Positions 35,241 to 44,440 of a stretch of DNA of 56,661 nt are shown one piece after another. Source of the DNA: Methylobacterium sp. J-078 (GTDB taxonomy: Bacteria; Pseudomonadota; Alphaproteobacteria; Rhizobiales; Beijerinckiaceae). Under the pieces are notes generated by a model that worked only from the letters and a program-made list of their open reading frames with translations, ran no database searches and was not told the DNA's origin. The DNA lies in NCBI RefSeq assembly GCF_022829285.1, contig NZ_JAKSYI010000068.1:1-56661 (forward strand), given 5' to 3'. Every line of letters starts with the position of its first letter. Within the stretch, counting starts at the first letter, position 1. A program made the position numbers and the translations under genes.

Positions 35241-38200
35241 GCGACGCCCTCGACGCCCTCCGGCGGGTGGATTTCGACTGGGTGCGCACCCTCGACAGCA
35301 TCTGGATCGACACCGAGCCGACCGGCGGCCCCAACGAGCGGCTCGTTCCCGAAATCGTCGCCGACCTGCACGACAAGGCGCGCCAGCCCGCGGAGCGGGC
35401 GCCGGGCCGCGTCCTCGTCGGCCAGTCCGGCGTCGGCAAGACCCACCTCGTCGGGCAGCTCCGGCGCGAGGCCTGGCGCAGGGGCGCCTGGTTCGTGCCC
35501 CTCGACGTGCTGGGGCTGACGGATTTCTGGCGCAGCACGGCGCTGAGCTTCGTCACCGCGCTCCTCCAGGCGATGCCGGATGGACGCCGGCAATCGGATG
35601 CGGTGCTGGCGGGCGTGGCGCGGCGCTTCGGCGTGGAGGCCCAGGTGGAGGCGGCCTTCAACACGCCGAACATGGATGCGCGCCGGATCGTCGACGTTCT
35701 GGTCCAGGCCCTGATGCGGGTCGACGCGGGCCGCGCCCTCAAGCATCTCGACGTGTTCCGCGCCCTCTGCCTGCTGCGCTCGCAGGATTTCGCTGCCGTC
35801 GGCCTCGCCCATGCCTGGCTCCAGGGCTACGAGGCCGACCCGGCCGAGCGCGCCGCCCTCGGCTTCAGGACGCCGCCGCCCGCCCCCGTCGAGGTGGTGC
35901 GCGGCATCTGCTGGATCATGGCGCTGGGCGGCCCGACGCTGATCGCCGTCGACCAGATCGACGGCATCATCGACGGGAGCCGTCTCGCCGGCGGCGACGG
36001 CCTGGAGCCGGAGACCAGCCTCACGGAGGTTCTCTCGGCGGGGCTCCTCGAACTCAGCATCGTCTGCGACCGCAGCATGACGGTGGTGACCTGCCTGCAG
36101 GAATCCTGGGACCGCCTCGAGACGCGGGGCCTGCGGTCGATGCGCGAGCGCTTCGGCCAGCCCCAGGCCCTGACGGGCATGAACGAGCGCGCGGCCGCCT
36201 CCGCCCTGATCGCCGGACGGCTGGCGCCGGCCTATGCGGAGGCGGGCTTTACGGCAGCCACCCCGACCTGGCCGTTCGGCGAGCAGGCGATCGCGGATGC
36301 CGCGGCCTTCGGCATGATGCCCCGCACCCTGCTGATGCGCTGCGACGCCTTCCGCCGGCACTGCCTCGCGACGGAGTCGGTGGGACTCTGCACCTCGCTC
36401 ATCGACGCGAACGTGGCGCCACCGCCACCACCCGGCACCGACTTCGACCTCCCGGCGGCCTGCCGCGCGGCCGACATCGCAGGGATCGACAGCGACGAGG
36501 ATGCCTGGCTCGGCCAGCTCCTGCGCGACGCCTTCGACATCTACGCCCTGGAGGACGACCCCGACGACACCCTCGACGTGGCCAGCAAGGGCGAGCCCAA
36601 TCAGAGGATTCCGCCCCTGCACGGGCGCCTGACCTTCATCCACCGGGACGAGAACGACCGCGAGCGCCACGTCTGCTACCGGGCGCTCCAGCACCAGAAC
36701 GCCATCGCGTTCCAGGCCCGGCTGCGGGCGGCGCTGACCGCCTCCGGCATCTCGGCCCGCATTCCCGACCGCGAACTGCTCATCGCCCGCCGGGGACCGG
36801 TTCCGGGCGGGGCCAAGACGAAGCAGCTCTTCGACGCCTTCACGGCGGCTGGCGGCCGGCTGATCGATCCGTCCGACGAGGACCTGCGGATCTTCGTCGG
36901 CCTGCGCGACCTGCGGGCGCAGGCCGAGGCCGACGGTGCCTCCGACCGCTTCGAGCGCTGGCTCCGGGCCGAGCAGCCGCTGATGACGAGCGCCCTGTTC
37001 CGGGTGGCGGGCCTCGCCCATGCGCCACGGACGGGCGATGGGTCGCCGGAGGACGGGACGAATCCGGAACCGGCCGTGTCCGGGCCGAGTGCGGCCCCAG
37101 AGGTGAAGGCGCAGGCGAGCGCGCCCCGGCCGGACGCGCCCGGAGGCAGGCCGGAAGCGATCCCGGTCGGGAATCGCCCCACGCCGGAAGCGATCCCGAT
37201 CGGGCACCGCCTCACGCCCGAGGCGCCCGTCGTGACCCTGCCGCTGCGCCTGCTGCCGCGCCACACCGCGATCATCGCGGGCTCCGGCTCGGGCAAGACG
37301 GTGCTGCTGCGCCGCCTCGTGGAGGAGGCGGCGCTCGCCGGCATCCCCGCCATCGTGATCGACCCCAACAACGACCTGTCGCGGCTCGGGCAGCCCTGGC
37401 CCGAGCGGCCGGCGGGCTTCGGCCCGGAGGACGACGGGAAGGCCGCGCTCTACGCCACAGGGGTGGAGGTGGTGGTGTGGACGCCGGGGCTGCATGCCGG
37501 CAACCCGCTGTTCCTCTCCGTCCTGCCCGATTTCGCCGGTCTCGGCACCGACCGAGACGAGCGCCAGCAGGCCATCGAGATGGCGGCCGAGACCCTCGGC
37601 CCCCTGGCGGGCGTCCGGAACGCGCTCCAGCGCGGCGTGCTCGCCGACGCCCTGCGGCGCTTCGCCGAGACGGGGGGCGGCGACCTCACGGCCTTCATGT
37701 CCCTGCTGGGGGACCTGCCGGACGGGATCAGCCAGATCGGCAATGCGCCGCGGCACGCCCAGGCCATGGCCGACCAGCTCCACGCGGCCATTGCCACGAA
37801 CCCGCTCCTGCGGGTCGAGGGCACGGTGCTCGATCCGCGCCACCTGTTCGCGGGGCCCGACCCGGCGCGCACGCGCATCTCGGTGATCAACCTGTCGGGC
37901 CTCTCCTCGGAGGCGGCCCGCGAGGACTTCGTGAACCGCCTCCAGATGACGCTGTTCGGTTGGATCAAGAAGAACCCGTCCGCGCGGGGCCGCCTTTACG
38001 TGGTGGACGAGGCCCAGGGCTTCCTGCCGGCGCAGCGCGCCGCGCCCAGCCTCGGGAGCGGCATCAAGCTCGTGGCGCAGGGGCGCAAGTACGGCCTCGG
38101 CATGATCGTGGCGACGCAGGTTCCGAAGGGCATCCACAACCAGGTGGTCTCGAACTGCACGACGCAGTTCCTCGGCCGCCAGAGCGCGCCCGCCACCATC

Positions 38201-38416
38201 GCGGCGGCCCAGGAGATCCTGTCGGCGAGCGGGGGCGGGGGCGGCGACATCGGCAAGCTCAAGGCCGGCGAGTTCTACTTCTCCAGCGAGGGCTCGGGGC
38301 GCCCGGCCAAGCTGCGCACGCCCCTCTGCCTGAGCTACCACCCCGCCAACCCGCCGACCCCGGAGGAGGTCGTGCGCGAAGCCCGGCGATCCGGCGCCCG
38401 CGCGACGGCCCCTTGA
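35237..38416 (+). CDS. Double P-loop ATPase: AAA/STAND-like N-half plus HerA-like translocase C-half
   Basis: This 1059-aa protein has two complete ATPase modules. The N-terminal one has Walker A GQSGVGKT (62-69) and Walker B LIAVDQID (235-242), in the style of ORC/STAND or BREX-type loader ATPases. A middle region (400-600) of unknown type follows, then a Pro-rich linker with an 11-residue tandem repeat (639-661). The C-terminal half is HerA/FtsK-like: Walker A GSGSGKT (682-688), IVIDPNNDLSRLG, Walker B LYVVDEAQ (920-927) and the downstream GRKYGLGMIVATQVP segment. HerA-type motors translocate DNA as hexamers and often partner nucleases. Overlap with the upstream gene and the nuclease at the operon start support a DNA-targeting complex (inference). 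Confidence 0.85.
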   Translation: MSDALDALRRVDFDWVRTLDSIWIDTEPTGGPNERLVPEIVADLHDKARQPAERAPGRVLVGQSGVGKTHLVGQLRREAWRRGAWFVPLDVLGLTDFWRSTALSFVTALLQAMPDGRRQSDAVLAGVARRFGVEAQVEAAFNTPNMDARRIVDVLVQALMRVDAGRALKHLDVFRALCLLRSQDFAAVGLAHAWLQGYEADPAERAALGFRTPPPAPVEVVRGICWIMALGGPTLIAVDQIDGIIDGSRLAGGDGLEPETSLTEVLSAGLLELSIVCDRSMTVVTCLQESWDRLETRGLRSMRERFGQPQALTGMNERAAASALIAGRLAPAYAEAGFTAATPTWPFGEQAIADAAAFGMMPRTLLMRCDAFRRHCLATESVGLCTSLIDANVAPPPPPGTDFDLPAACRAADIAGIDSDEDAWLGQLLRDAFDIYALEDDPDDTLDVASKGEPNQRIPPLHGRLTFIHRDENDRERHVCYRALQHQNAIAFQARLRAALTASGISARIPDRELLIARRGPVPGGAKTKQLFDAFTAAGGRLIDPSDEDLRIFVGLRDLRAQAEADGASDRFERWLRAEQPLMTSALFRVAGLAHAPRTGDGSPEDGTNPEPAVSGPSAAPEVKAQASAPRPDAPGGRPEAIPVGNRPTPEAIPIGHRLTPEAPVVTLPLRLLPRHTAIIAGSGSGKTVLLRRLVEEAALAGIPAIVIDPNNDLSRLGQPWPERPAGFGPEDDGKAALYATGVEVVVWTPGLHAGNPLFLSVLPDFAGLGTDRDERQQAIEMAAETLGPLAGVRNALQRGVLADALRRFAETGGGDLTAFMSLLGDLPDGISQIGNAPRHAQAMADQLHAAIATNPLLRVEGTVLDPRHLFAGPDPARTRISVINLSGLSSEAAREDFVNRLQMTLFGWIKKNPSARGRLYVVDEAQGFLPAQRAAPSLGSGIKLVAQGRKYGLGMIVATQVPKGIHNQVVSNCTTQFLGRQSAPATIAAAQEILSASGGGGGDIGKLKAGEFYFSSEGSGRPAKLRTPLCLSYHPANPPTPEEVVREARRSGARATAP
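37151..37216 (+). repeat. 33-bp direct repeats in the ATPase linker
   Basis: Two adjacent 33-base units encode PEAIPVGNRPT and PEAIPIGHRLT, followed by a partial third (PEAP). They lie in the linker between the two ATPase halves and keep the frame, so copy-number change would lengthen or shorten the hinge. Confidence 0.7.
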
Positions 38417-38423
38417 ACGCGCG

Positions 38424-38795
38424 TCAGGTCGCGGTGCGCACGCAGGCGAAGCGCCCGCCCGAGGCGTCGCCGGCACGAAACCGGGCGGGGGCACGCATTG
38501 GGACAGACGCTTCCGGCCCGGCACGCCTCGGCGCCGGAGGCGGCGCGGCACGAGCCTTCGCCAGCAGGGCGTGGCGCAGCGCCGTCACCTCCGCGTGCAG
38601 CCGCGCGTTCTCGCGCTCGACCGCCGCGAGCCGCTCCACCCCCGCCGGGGCGAGGCCCCCGAAGCGGCGGCGCCAGCGGTAGAACGTCCCGAGGGAGACC
38701 CGCGCGGAGGCGCAGATCGCCGCGATCGCCGTTCCGTTCTCGGCCTCCCGCAGGAGGAAGGCGATTTCCTGATCCGTGTGTCGGGATCGACGCAT
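38424..38795 (-). CDS. Orphan IS3/IS911-type OrfA-like HTH protein
   Basis: The 123-aa protein begins MRRSRHTDQEIAFLLREAE, then ICASARVSLGTFYRWRRRFGG and a leucine-heptad segment (VERLAAVERENARLHAEV). This is the OrfA of IS3-group elements: HTH plus a leucine zipper that dimerises the transposase. The C-terminal ~40 residues are Arg/Ala/Pro-rich and not typical. There is no OrfB partner and no visible terminal repeats, so it is a remnant or a domesticated DNA-binding protein. It converges with the ATPase gene, with 7 bases between the stops. Confidence 0.6.
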   Translation of the reverse strand: MRRSRHTDQEIAFLLREAENGTAIAAICASARVSLGTFYRWRRRFGGLAPAGVERLAAVERENARLHAEVTALRHALLAKARAAPPPAPRRAGPEASVPMRAPARFRAGDASGGRFACVRTAT

Positions 38796-38883
38796 GCGCC
38801 AAGGCCCCCGTGTTCGCTGTCGCATTCGGTGCGCCCGCAAGAAACGAACCGCTTGCCCGCAAGACGAATCCCCGGCCTGTTCT

Positions 38884-38912
38884 GTCAATTTTGACGTATT
38901 GGTCGCGCGACC
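38884..38912. promoter_or_regulatory. Inverted repeats upstream of the urt-like operon
   Basis: GTCAA-TT-TTGAC (38884-38895) is followed by the 12-base palindrome GGTCGCGCGACC (38901-38912), about 125 bases before the first transporter gene and upstream of the divergent OrfA-like gene. They may be operators for nitrogen or amide control. No protein is assigned. Confidence 0.3.
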
Positions 38913-39035
38913 GCCCCTGGCATGGGCGAAACGCCCGGGTTTTGCGCACGAGCGGAGCGCCCTGCAATCCATTTGGCCTTCCGCCCCGGACCCTCACCTC
39001 CGACAATCCGCCGGTCACGGCACGGGACGAGAGCG

Positions 39036-40262
39036 ATGGTCGGATTCACGAGACGCGGCTTCCTGGGCACCACGGCGGCCCTGGCCGCCCCCGCCCTCAT
39101 CAGGCCCGCCTGGGCGGCCGACACGGTCAAGCTCGGCTGCCTGTTCTCGTCCTCGGGCACCATGGCCAATCTCGAAGGGCGCCTGAACCACGTGGTGCGC
39201 ATGGCCGCCGACGGCATCAACGCGAAGGGCGGGGTCAACGGGCGGCGCATCGAGGTGGTGACCTCGGACCCGGCCTCCGACTGGCCGCTCTACGCGCAGA
39301 TCGGCCGGCAGATGCTGCAGCAGGAGAAGGTCGCGGCCCTGTTCGGCTGCTGGACCTCCGTCTCGCGAAAGTCCGTGCTGCCGGTGGTCGAGCAGAACGA
39401 CGGGCTCCTGTTCTATCCGCTCCACTTCGAGGGCGACGAGAACTCGAAGAACATCGTCTACGCGAACTCGCCCCCGGCGAGCTCGGTGCTGCCGGCGGTG
39501 GATTACCTGATGGGCGCCGAAGGGGTCGGCGCCAAGCGCTTCTTCATGATCGGTTCGGACTACGTCTGGCCACGCACCATCAACAAGCAGCTCAAGGCCT
39601 ACTGGACCTCCAAGGGCGTGCCCGAGACCGCGTGGCGCGAGGAATACGTGCCGCTGGGCTTCTCCAACTTCCAGACCCTGGTGAACCAGATCCGCAGCTT
39701 CGCCGCGCAGCCCGGCGGACAGCCCATCGTGGTGCTCACCGTGGTCGGCTCCTCGATCCCCGACTTCCTGCGCGAATTCGCCAATCAGGGCATCCGCGCC
39801 ACCGACGTGCCGATCCTCGGCCTCGACATGGTGGAGGCCGACCTCGAGGGCCTCGATACCGCCCCCCTCGTCGGCCACCTGAATTGCTGGGCCTATCTCC
39901 AGGCGGCCAAGGCCGAGGCCAACACGCGGTTCCTCTCCGAGTGGGCGGCCTACGTGAAAGCCAAGGGCGTCCCCTTCAGCGCCGACACGGTCATCGACCC
40001 CATGGTCTCGGCCTATGACAGCGTCCAACTCTGGGCGCTCGCCGCCGCCAAGGCGGGCAGCTTCGACGTGCCGGAGGTGCGCAAGGCCTTCCCCGGTCTC
40101 AGCTTCGCCGACCCGTCCGGCTACACGCTGACCATGGGGAGCGAGAACAACTACGTCGCCCGGGGCGTCTTCATCGGCTCGGTCAACGAGAAGCAGGGCT
40201 TCGACATCCTCTGGCAGTCGCCCGATGCCCCGAAGCCCGTGCCGTTCAGCCCGTATGGTTGA
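39036..40262 (+). CDS. urtA: Urea/short-chain amide ABC transporter substrate-binding protein (UrtA/FmdD-like)
   Basis: The 408-aa periplasmic binding protein has a twin-arginine signal peptide (TRRGFLGTTAALA, cleavage near AWA, about residue 28). The mature part has the UrtA/AmiC/FmdD family pattern: VKLGCLFSSSGTMA, FGCWTSVSRKSVLPVVEQ, FYPLHFEGDENSKN and IGSDYVWPRTIN. These bind urea or short amides. The operon ends with formamidase and has no urease genes in view, so an amide substrate is more likely. ATG 39036 lies directly before the signal peptide. The gene overlaps the permease gene by 8 bases. Confidence 0.85.
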   Translation: MVGFTRRGFLGTTAALAAPALIRPAWAADTVKLGCLFSSSGTMANLEGRLNHVVRMAADGINAKGGVNGRRIEVVTSDPASDWPLYAQIGRQMLQQEKVAALFGCWTSVSRKSVLPVVEQNDGLLFYPLHFEGDENSKNIVYANSPPASSVLPAVDYLMGAEGVGAKRFFMIGSDYVWPRTINKQLKAYWTSKGVPETAWREEYVPLGFSNFQTLVNQIRSFAAQPGGQPIVVLTVVGSSIPDFLREFANQGIRATDVPILGLDMVEADLEGLDTAPLVGHLNCWAYLQAAKAEANTRFLSEWAAYVKAKGVPFSADTVIDPMVSAYDSVQLWALAAAKAGSFDVPEVRKAFPGLSFADPSGYTLTMGSENNYVARGVFIGSVNEKQGFDILWQSPDAPKPVPFSPYG

Positions 40263-41892
40263 GGGCCCGGGACGGTTCGGGCTCGCCGGTCTCCTCGTCT
40301 GGATCGCGAGCCTGGTGATGCAACCGGCCCTCGCGGCCGCCGCGCCCCTCGATCGCGGCGCCTTCGCGGCCGCCCTGTGCGGGGACGGCGCGGCGCAGAC
40401 GAGGTCCGTCGAGTCTTTCCTCGGCATCGCCTCGGAGGCGGAGAGCAGTGACGTCGCCTGGGCCGGCACGGCCCTGCGCGCCCTCCTCGACCGGCGCCTC
40501 GCCTGCCTCGGCGAGACCGCCCTGCTCCTCGATCGCGCCGGCGCCGCCGAGGGCGTCGACGCGGCCACCGGAGCGGCACGGCCGGCGGCGGGCGGGCGCT
40601 CGCCGGTGCTCGGCCTGCGCCAGCGCGCCCTCGTCGAGACCGCCTCCGGGGCAGCGGTCCTGCTGACCGCGCCGGGCGTCGAGGCGCGCCGGACCGGTCT
40701 CGCCACCCTGGAGCGCCGCATCGCCGCCGTGCCGGAAGCGCTCCTCCTGCGCGCGGCCGCCGCCGAGACGGATCCCGGCCTCAGGCTGAGCCTCGCGGCG
40801 GTCGCGCAATCCGCCGCCCTGTCCTCCGCCGATCCGGCCCGCCGTCTCGCGGCGATCCGCGCGGTCTCGGAGGCGCCCTCGGGGGCGGCCCGCTCGCGGC
40901 TCTCCGCCCTGAAGGCTGACCCGGCCTACGGCACGGATCCCGCCTTCCGCGCCACCCTCGATGCCGCCCTCGCCCGGGTGGAGCGCGCCGTGTCCATCGG
41001 GGACGGCCTCGCGGTGCTCTACAACGGCTTGAGCTTTGCCAGCATCCTGTTCATGGCGGCCGCCGGCCTCGCGATCATCTTCGGCTTGATGGGCGTCATC
41101 AACCTCGCCCAGGGCGAGTTCATCATGATCGGCGCCTACGCGACCTACGGCGTGCAGGAGGCCCTGCGCCGCCTCGCGCCGGCCTGGCTCGACAGCTACC
41201 TGCTCGTCGCGATTCCCGTCGCGTTCCTGGCATCGGCGGGGGTCGGCATCGCCATCGAAGCGCTCATCCTGCGCCACCTCTACCGGCGTCCGCTGATGAG
41301 CCTGCTCGCCACCTGGGCCGTGAGCCTGTTCCTGATCAACGGGGTGCGGGTCGCGGTCGGCTCGCAGAACCTGCAGTTCACGATGCCGTCCTACGTCAGC
41401 GGCGGCGTTCCGCTCTACGCCGACTTCGTGGTGACCTGGAACCGCCTCTTCGCCATCGCCTTCGCGGCCGTCACCCTCGTGCTGACCCTCGTCATCCTGA
41501 AGCGGACGCCGCTCGGGCTCGATATCCGCGCCGTGACCCAGAACCGCGACATGGCCGCCTGCCTCGGCATCCGCACCCGGCGGGTCGACCGCCTCGCCTT
41601 CGGCTTCGGTTCGGGGCTGGCCGGCCTCGCCGGCGTGGCCCTCTGCCCGATCTACAGCGTGAATCCCGGCATGGGCGCCAACTTCATCGTCGACAGCTTC
41701 ATGGTGGTGGTGCTCGGCGGCGTCGGCACCGTGGTGGGGACCCTGGTGGCGGCGCTCGGCATCGGGGGCGCCAACGTCCTCATCGAGCCGCTCTACGGGG
41801 CGGTAGCCGCCAAGGTCATCGTGCTGGCCGGCATCATCCTGTTCCTCCAGCGACGGCCCGAGGGGCTGTTCGCCATGCGGCGGCGGCGATGA
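40255..41892 (+). CDS. urtB: Urea/amide ABC transporter permease UrtB-like
   Basis: This 545-aa branched-chain-amino-acid-type permease has a signal-like first helix and a ~230-residue extracytoplasmic Ala-rich helical domain (about 30-255), typical of UrtB. About 8 helices follow, from NGLSFASILFMAAAGLAIIFGLMGVINLAQGEF to the end. The EAA-like loop reads DIRAVTQNRDMAACLGI, and a GGVGTVVGTLVAA segment closes the family pattern. ATG 40255 overlaps the end of the binding-protein gene. The next gene overlaps by ATGA. Confidence 0.85.
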   Translation: MVEGPGRFGLAGLLVWIASLVMQPALAAAAPLDRGAFAAALCGDGAAQTRSVESFLGIASEAESSDVAWAGTALRALLDRRLACLGETALLLDRAGAAEGVDAATGAARPAAGGRSPVLGLRQRALVETASGAAVLLTAPGVEARRTGLATLERRIAAVPEALLLRAAAAETDPGLRLSLAAVAQSAALSSADPARRLAAIRAVSEAPSGAARSRLSALKADPAYGTDPAFRATLDAALARVERAVSIGDGLAVLYNGLSFASILFMAAAGLAIIFGLMGVINLAQGEFIMIGAYATYGVQEALRRLAPAWLDSYLLVAIPVAFLASAGVGIAIEALILRHLYRRPLMSLLATWAVSLFLINGVRVAVGSQNLQFTMPSYVSGGVPLYADFVVTWNRLFAIAFAAVTLVLTLVILKRTPLGLDIRAVTQNRDMAACLGIRTRRVDRLAFGFGSGLAGLAGVALCPIYSVNPGMGANFIVDSFMVVVLGGVGTVVGTLVAALGIGGANVLIEPLYGAVAAKVIVLAGIILFLQRRPEGLFAMRRRR

Positions 41893-43004
41893 GCGGCGCC
41901 GTGGACCTGTCGCCCCGCATCCCGGCGGCCCGGCGCATCGGCGCAGGTTTCGGGGGCGACCCGCTGCTCGCGGGCCTCGTCGGCCTCGTCCTGGCCTCGG
42001 CCCTCGGCCTCGTGCTGCTCCAGCCCGCCCCCTACCTCGTCAACATGATCGGGCAACTGGCGGCCTTCGCGATCCTGGCCGTCTCCCTCGACCTCGTCTG
42101 GGGCTATCTCGGCATCCTCAGCCTCGGGCACGGGCTGTTCTTCGCCATCGGCGGCTACGTCTGCGCCATGCACCTCCTGGCCCACGCCTACGCGGTCACG
42201 GGCAGGGCGCCGGACCTGATGCAGTTCATGGGCTGGAAGAGCCTGCCCGCCTATTGGGCCGGGCTGACGAACGCGCCCTATGCCCTGGCGCTCGCGCTGG
42301 GGCTGGCCGTCGCCGTCGCCTTCGCGTTCGGCCTCGCCTCGTTCCGCTCGCGGGTGAACGGGGTCTACTTTTCGATCATCAGTCAGGCGCTGGTCTACGT
42401 CGCCATGCTGCTGATGTTCCGCAACGACACCGGGCTCGGCGGCAACAACGGGATGACGGGCTTCGACGTCCTGTTCGGCTGGCCGATGAGCACGCCAGGG
42501 ATCGCCACCGGCCTCGCCGTGGCGACGCTCGTCGCCCTGGCCGGCGTCCTGGCCGGGGCGCGGGCCCTGGTTGCGAGCCCGCTCGGGCGGCGGATGCTGG
42601 CCTGCCGGGACGACGAGGCGCGCCTGCGCACCCTCGGCTACGGCACGACGCGCCTCAAGCTCGGGATCTGGTGCCTCTCGGCCGCCATCGCGGCCCTGGC
42701 CGGCATCCTCTACGTGCCCCAGGTCGGCATCATCAATCCGCGCGTGCTCAGCCCGGATCTGTCCATCGAGATCGCGGTCTGGGTCGCCATCGGCGGCATG
42801 GGCCGCCTCAGCGGCGCGGTGATCGGCGCCGTGGCGGTGAATGCCCTCAAGTTCTGGCTGAGCGCGGCGCTGCCCGAGGCCTGGCCCTTCATCCTCTCGG
42901 GGCTCGTCCTCGCGGTGGTGCTCGGTCTCCCCAACGGGCTCCTCGACCTCGCGACCCTGCGGCTGCGGCCGACCTGGCTCCGGCGCGGCGGGGCGCGTCC
43001 GTGA
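41889..43004 (+). CDS. urtC: Urea/amide ABC transporter permease UrtC-like
   Basis: The 371-aa second permease has about 9-10 helices. It shows the LivM/UrtC features LDLVWGYLGILSLGHGLFFAIGGY (about residue 68), LGGNNGMTGF and the C-terminal IGGMGRLSGAVIGAVAVNALK. It pairs with UrtB to form the membrane channel. Overlaps of 4 bases at both ends (ATGA before, GTGA after) show coupled translation. Confidence 0.9.
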   Translation: MSGAVDLSPRIPAARRIGAGFGGDPLLAGLVGLVLASALGLVLLQPAPYLVNMIGQLAAFAILAVSLDLVWGYLGILSLGHGLFFAIGGYVCAMHLLAHAYAVTGRAPDLMQFMGWKSLPAYWAGLTNAPYALALALGLAVAVAFAFGLASFRSRVNGVYFSIISQALVYVAMLLMFRNDTGLGGNNGMTGFDVLFGWPMSTPGIATGLAVATLVALAGVLAGARALVASPLGRRMLACRDDEARLRTLGYGTTRLKLGIWCLSAAIAALAGILYVPQVGIINPRVLSPDLSIEIAVWVAIGGMGRLSGAVIGAVAVNALKFWLSAALPEAWPFILSGLVLAVVLGLPNGLLDLATLRLRPTWLRRGGARP

Positions 43005-43711
43005 GCGCCCTCGTCATCGACGGCCTCACGGTCGTGTTCGGGGCCTTCCGGGCCCTGGACGGGCTCTCCCTCGCCGTCGATCCGGGCGAGGTCCGGGCGG
43101 TGATCGGTCCCAACGGGGCCGGCAAGACCACCCTGCTGGATGCGATCACGGGGATCACCCGGCCGAAATCCGGGCATATCCACCTCGGCGACGGCCTCGA
43201 CCTGACGAAGCGCTCGGAGGCCGAGATCGCCCGGGCCGGGGTACGCCGCAAGTTCCAGAAGCCGAGCGTCTTCCCGGCCCTGACCGTGCGCGAGAACCTC
43301 GGTCTCGGCTGCGGGCCCGGATGCCCGGCGGCCACGCGCAGCGCTCGCCTCGCGGCGGCCCTGTCCGAGACCGGCCTCGAAGGGCGGGCCGACGTGCCGG
43401 CCGGCGCCCTGGCCCATGGGGAGAAGCAGTGGCTGGAGATCGGCATGGTGCTGGCCTCCGAGCCCCGCGTGATCCTCCTCGACGAGCCGGTGGCCGGCCT
43501 GTCGGACGCCGAGACGGCCCGCACGGCCGAAATCATCGGGACGCTGCGCCGGCCCGACCGGGCCATCCTGGTGATCGAGCACGACATGGCCTTTGTCGAG
43601 GCGGTGACCGACCGGGTCACGGTGCTGCACGAGGGCCGGACCCTGTTCGAGGGCGGCATGGCGCAGGCGCGGGCCGATGCCCGCGTGATCGAGGTGTTTC
43701 TCGGCCGATGA
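43001..43711 (+). CDS. urtD: Urea/amide ABC transporter ATPase UrtD-like
   Basis: The 236-aa LivG-type ATPase has Walker A GPNGAGKTT (about residue 36), FQKPSVFPALTVREN after the Q-loop, Walker B ILLDEPVAGLSDAE and the H-loop VIEHDMAFV. The signature reads LAHGEKQWLEIGM in place of LSGGQ, as is common in UrtD. It starts with GTG 43001, overlapping the urtC stop. Confidence 0.9.
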   Translation: MSALVIDGLTVVFGAFRALDGLSLAVDPGEVRAVIGPNGAGKTTLLDAITGITRPKSGHIHLGDGLDLTKRSEAEIARAGVRRKFQKPSVFPALTVRENLGLGCGPGCPAATRSARLAAALSETGLEGRADVPAGALAHGEKQWLEIGMVLASEPRVILLDEPVAGLSDAETARTAEIIGTLRRPDRAILVIEHDMAFVEAVTDRVTVLHEGRTLFEGGMAQARADARVIEVFLGR

Positions 43712-44427
43712 GTACGCCCCACCCCCCGCCTCCGGCCGGTCTCGCGGTTTCGGGGCTCGACCAGCATTACGGCAGCGCCCAGGTCCTGCGCGGGGTCGAC
43801 CTCGCGGTCGCGCCCGGCGCCTGCCTGGCCGTGCTCGGCCGCAACGGGGCCGGCAAGACGACCCTGCTGCGCTGCCTCACCGGCCTGATCCCGACGACCC
43901 GGGGAAGCGTCGCCCTCGACGGCACCGACATCACGCGGATGGCCTCCGACCGGCGGGCCCGGGCGGGCCTCGCCATCGTGCCCCAGGGCCGGGAGATCTT
44001 CGGCGACCTCAGCGTCGCGGAGAATCTCCGGGTCGCGGCCCGGGCCCACGGCCTGGACCGGAGCGGGGCCGTCGACGAGGCCGTCGCGCTGTTCCCGGCC
44101 CTGCGCGAACTCTGGCACCGGCCGGGCGGAAACCTCTCCGGCGGTCAGCAACAGCAACTCGCCATCGCCCGGGCCCTGGCGACCCGGCCGCGCATCCTCC
44201 TCCTCGACGAGCCGACCGAGGGCATCCAACCCTCCATCGTCTCGGCCATCGAGGGCGTGATCGCGGGGCTCCAGGGCCGCATCACCGTGGTCTTGGTCGA
44301 GCAGTACCTCGCCTTCGCGATCCGGCTCGCCGACGCCTTCGTCGTCCTCTCGCGCGGCGCCGTGGTCGAGCAGGGCCTGCGCCAGGACCTGAACCACGAC
44401 GCCGTTTCCCGGCACATCGCCGTCTGA
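43708..44427 (+). CDS. urtE: Urea/amide ABC transporter ATPase UrtE-like
   Basis: The 239-aa LivF-type ATPase has Walker A GRNGAGKTT (about residue 44), IVPQGREIFGDLSVAEN, the signature LSGGQQQQLAIARAL, Walker B ILLLDEPTEGIQPS and VLVEQYLAFA at the H-loop position, where Gln-Tyr replaces the usual His, as in many LivF/UrtE proteins. ATG 43708 overlaps the urtD stop, and 13 bases separate it from the formamidase gene. Confidence 0.9.
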   Translation: MSTPHPPPPAGLAVSGLDQHYGSAQVLRGVDLAVAPGACLAVLGRNGAGKTTLLRCLTGLIPTTRGSVALDGTDITRMASDRRARAGLAIVPQGREIFGDLSVAENLRVAARAHGLDRSGAVDEAVALFPALRELWHRPGGNLSGGQQQQLAIARALATRPRILLLDEPTEGIQPSIVSAIEGVIAGLQGRITVVLVEQYLAFAIRLADAFVVLSRGAVVEQGLRQDLNHDAVSRHIAV

Positions 44428-44440
44428 CACAGGAGCCCGC

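Noticed and set aside
35192..38551. Long open frame antisense to the double ATPase
   Set aside because: It is a shadow of the coding strand, which has two full Walker motif sets. The antisense product has no motifs.
39036..44427. Treating the ABC operon as a branched-chain amino acid (Liv) transporter
   Set aside because: The binding protein has UrtA/FmdD features, UrtB has the long N-terminal domain, and the last gene is a formamidase. A urea or amide substrate is the better call.
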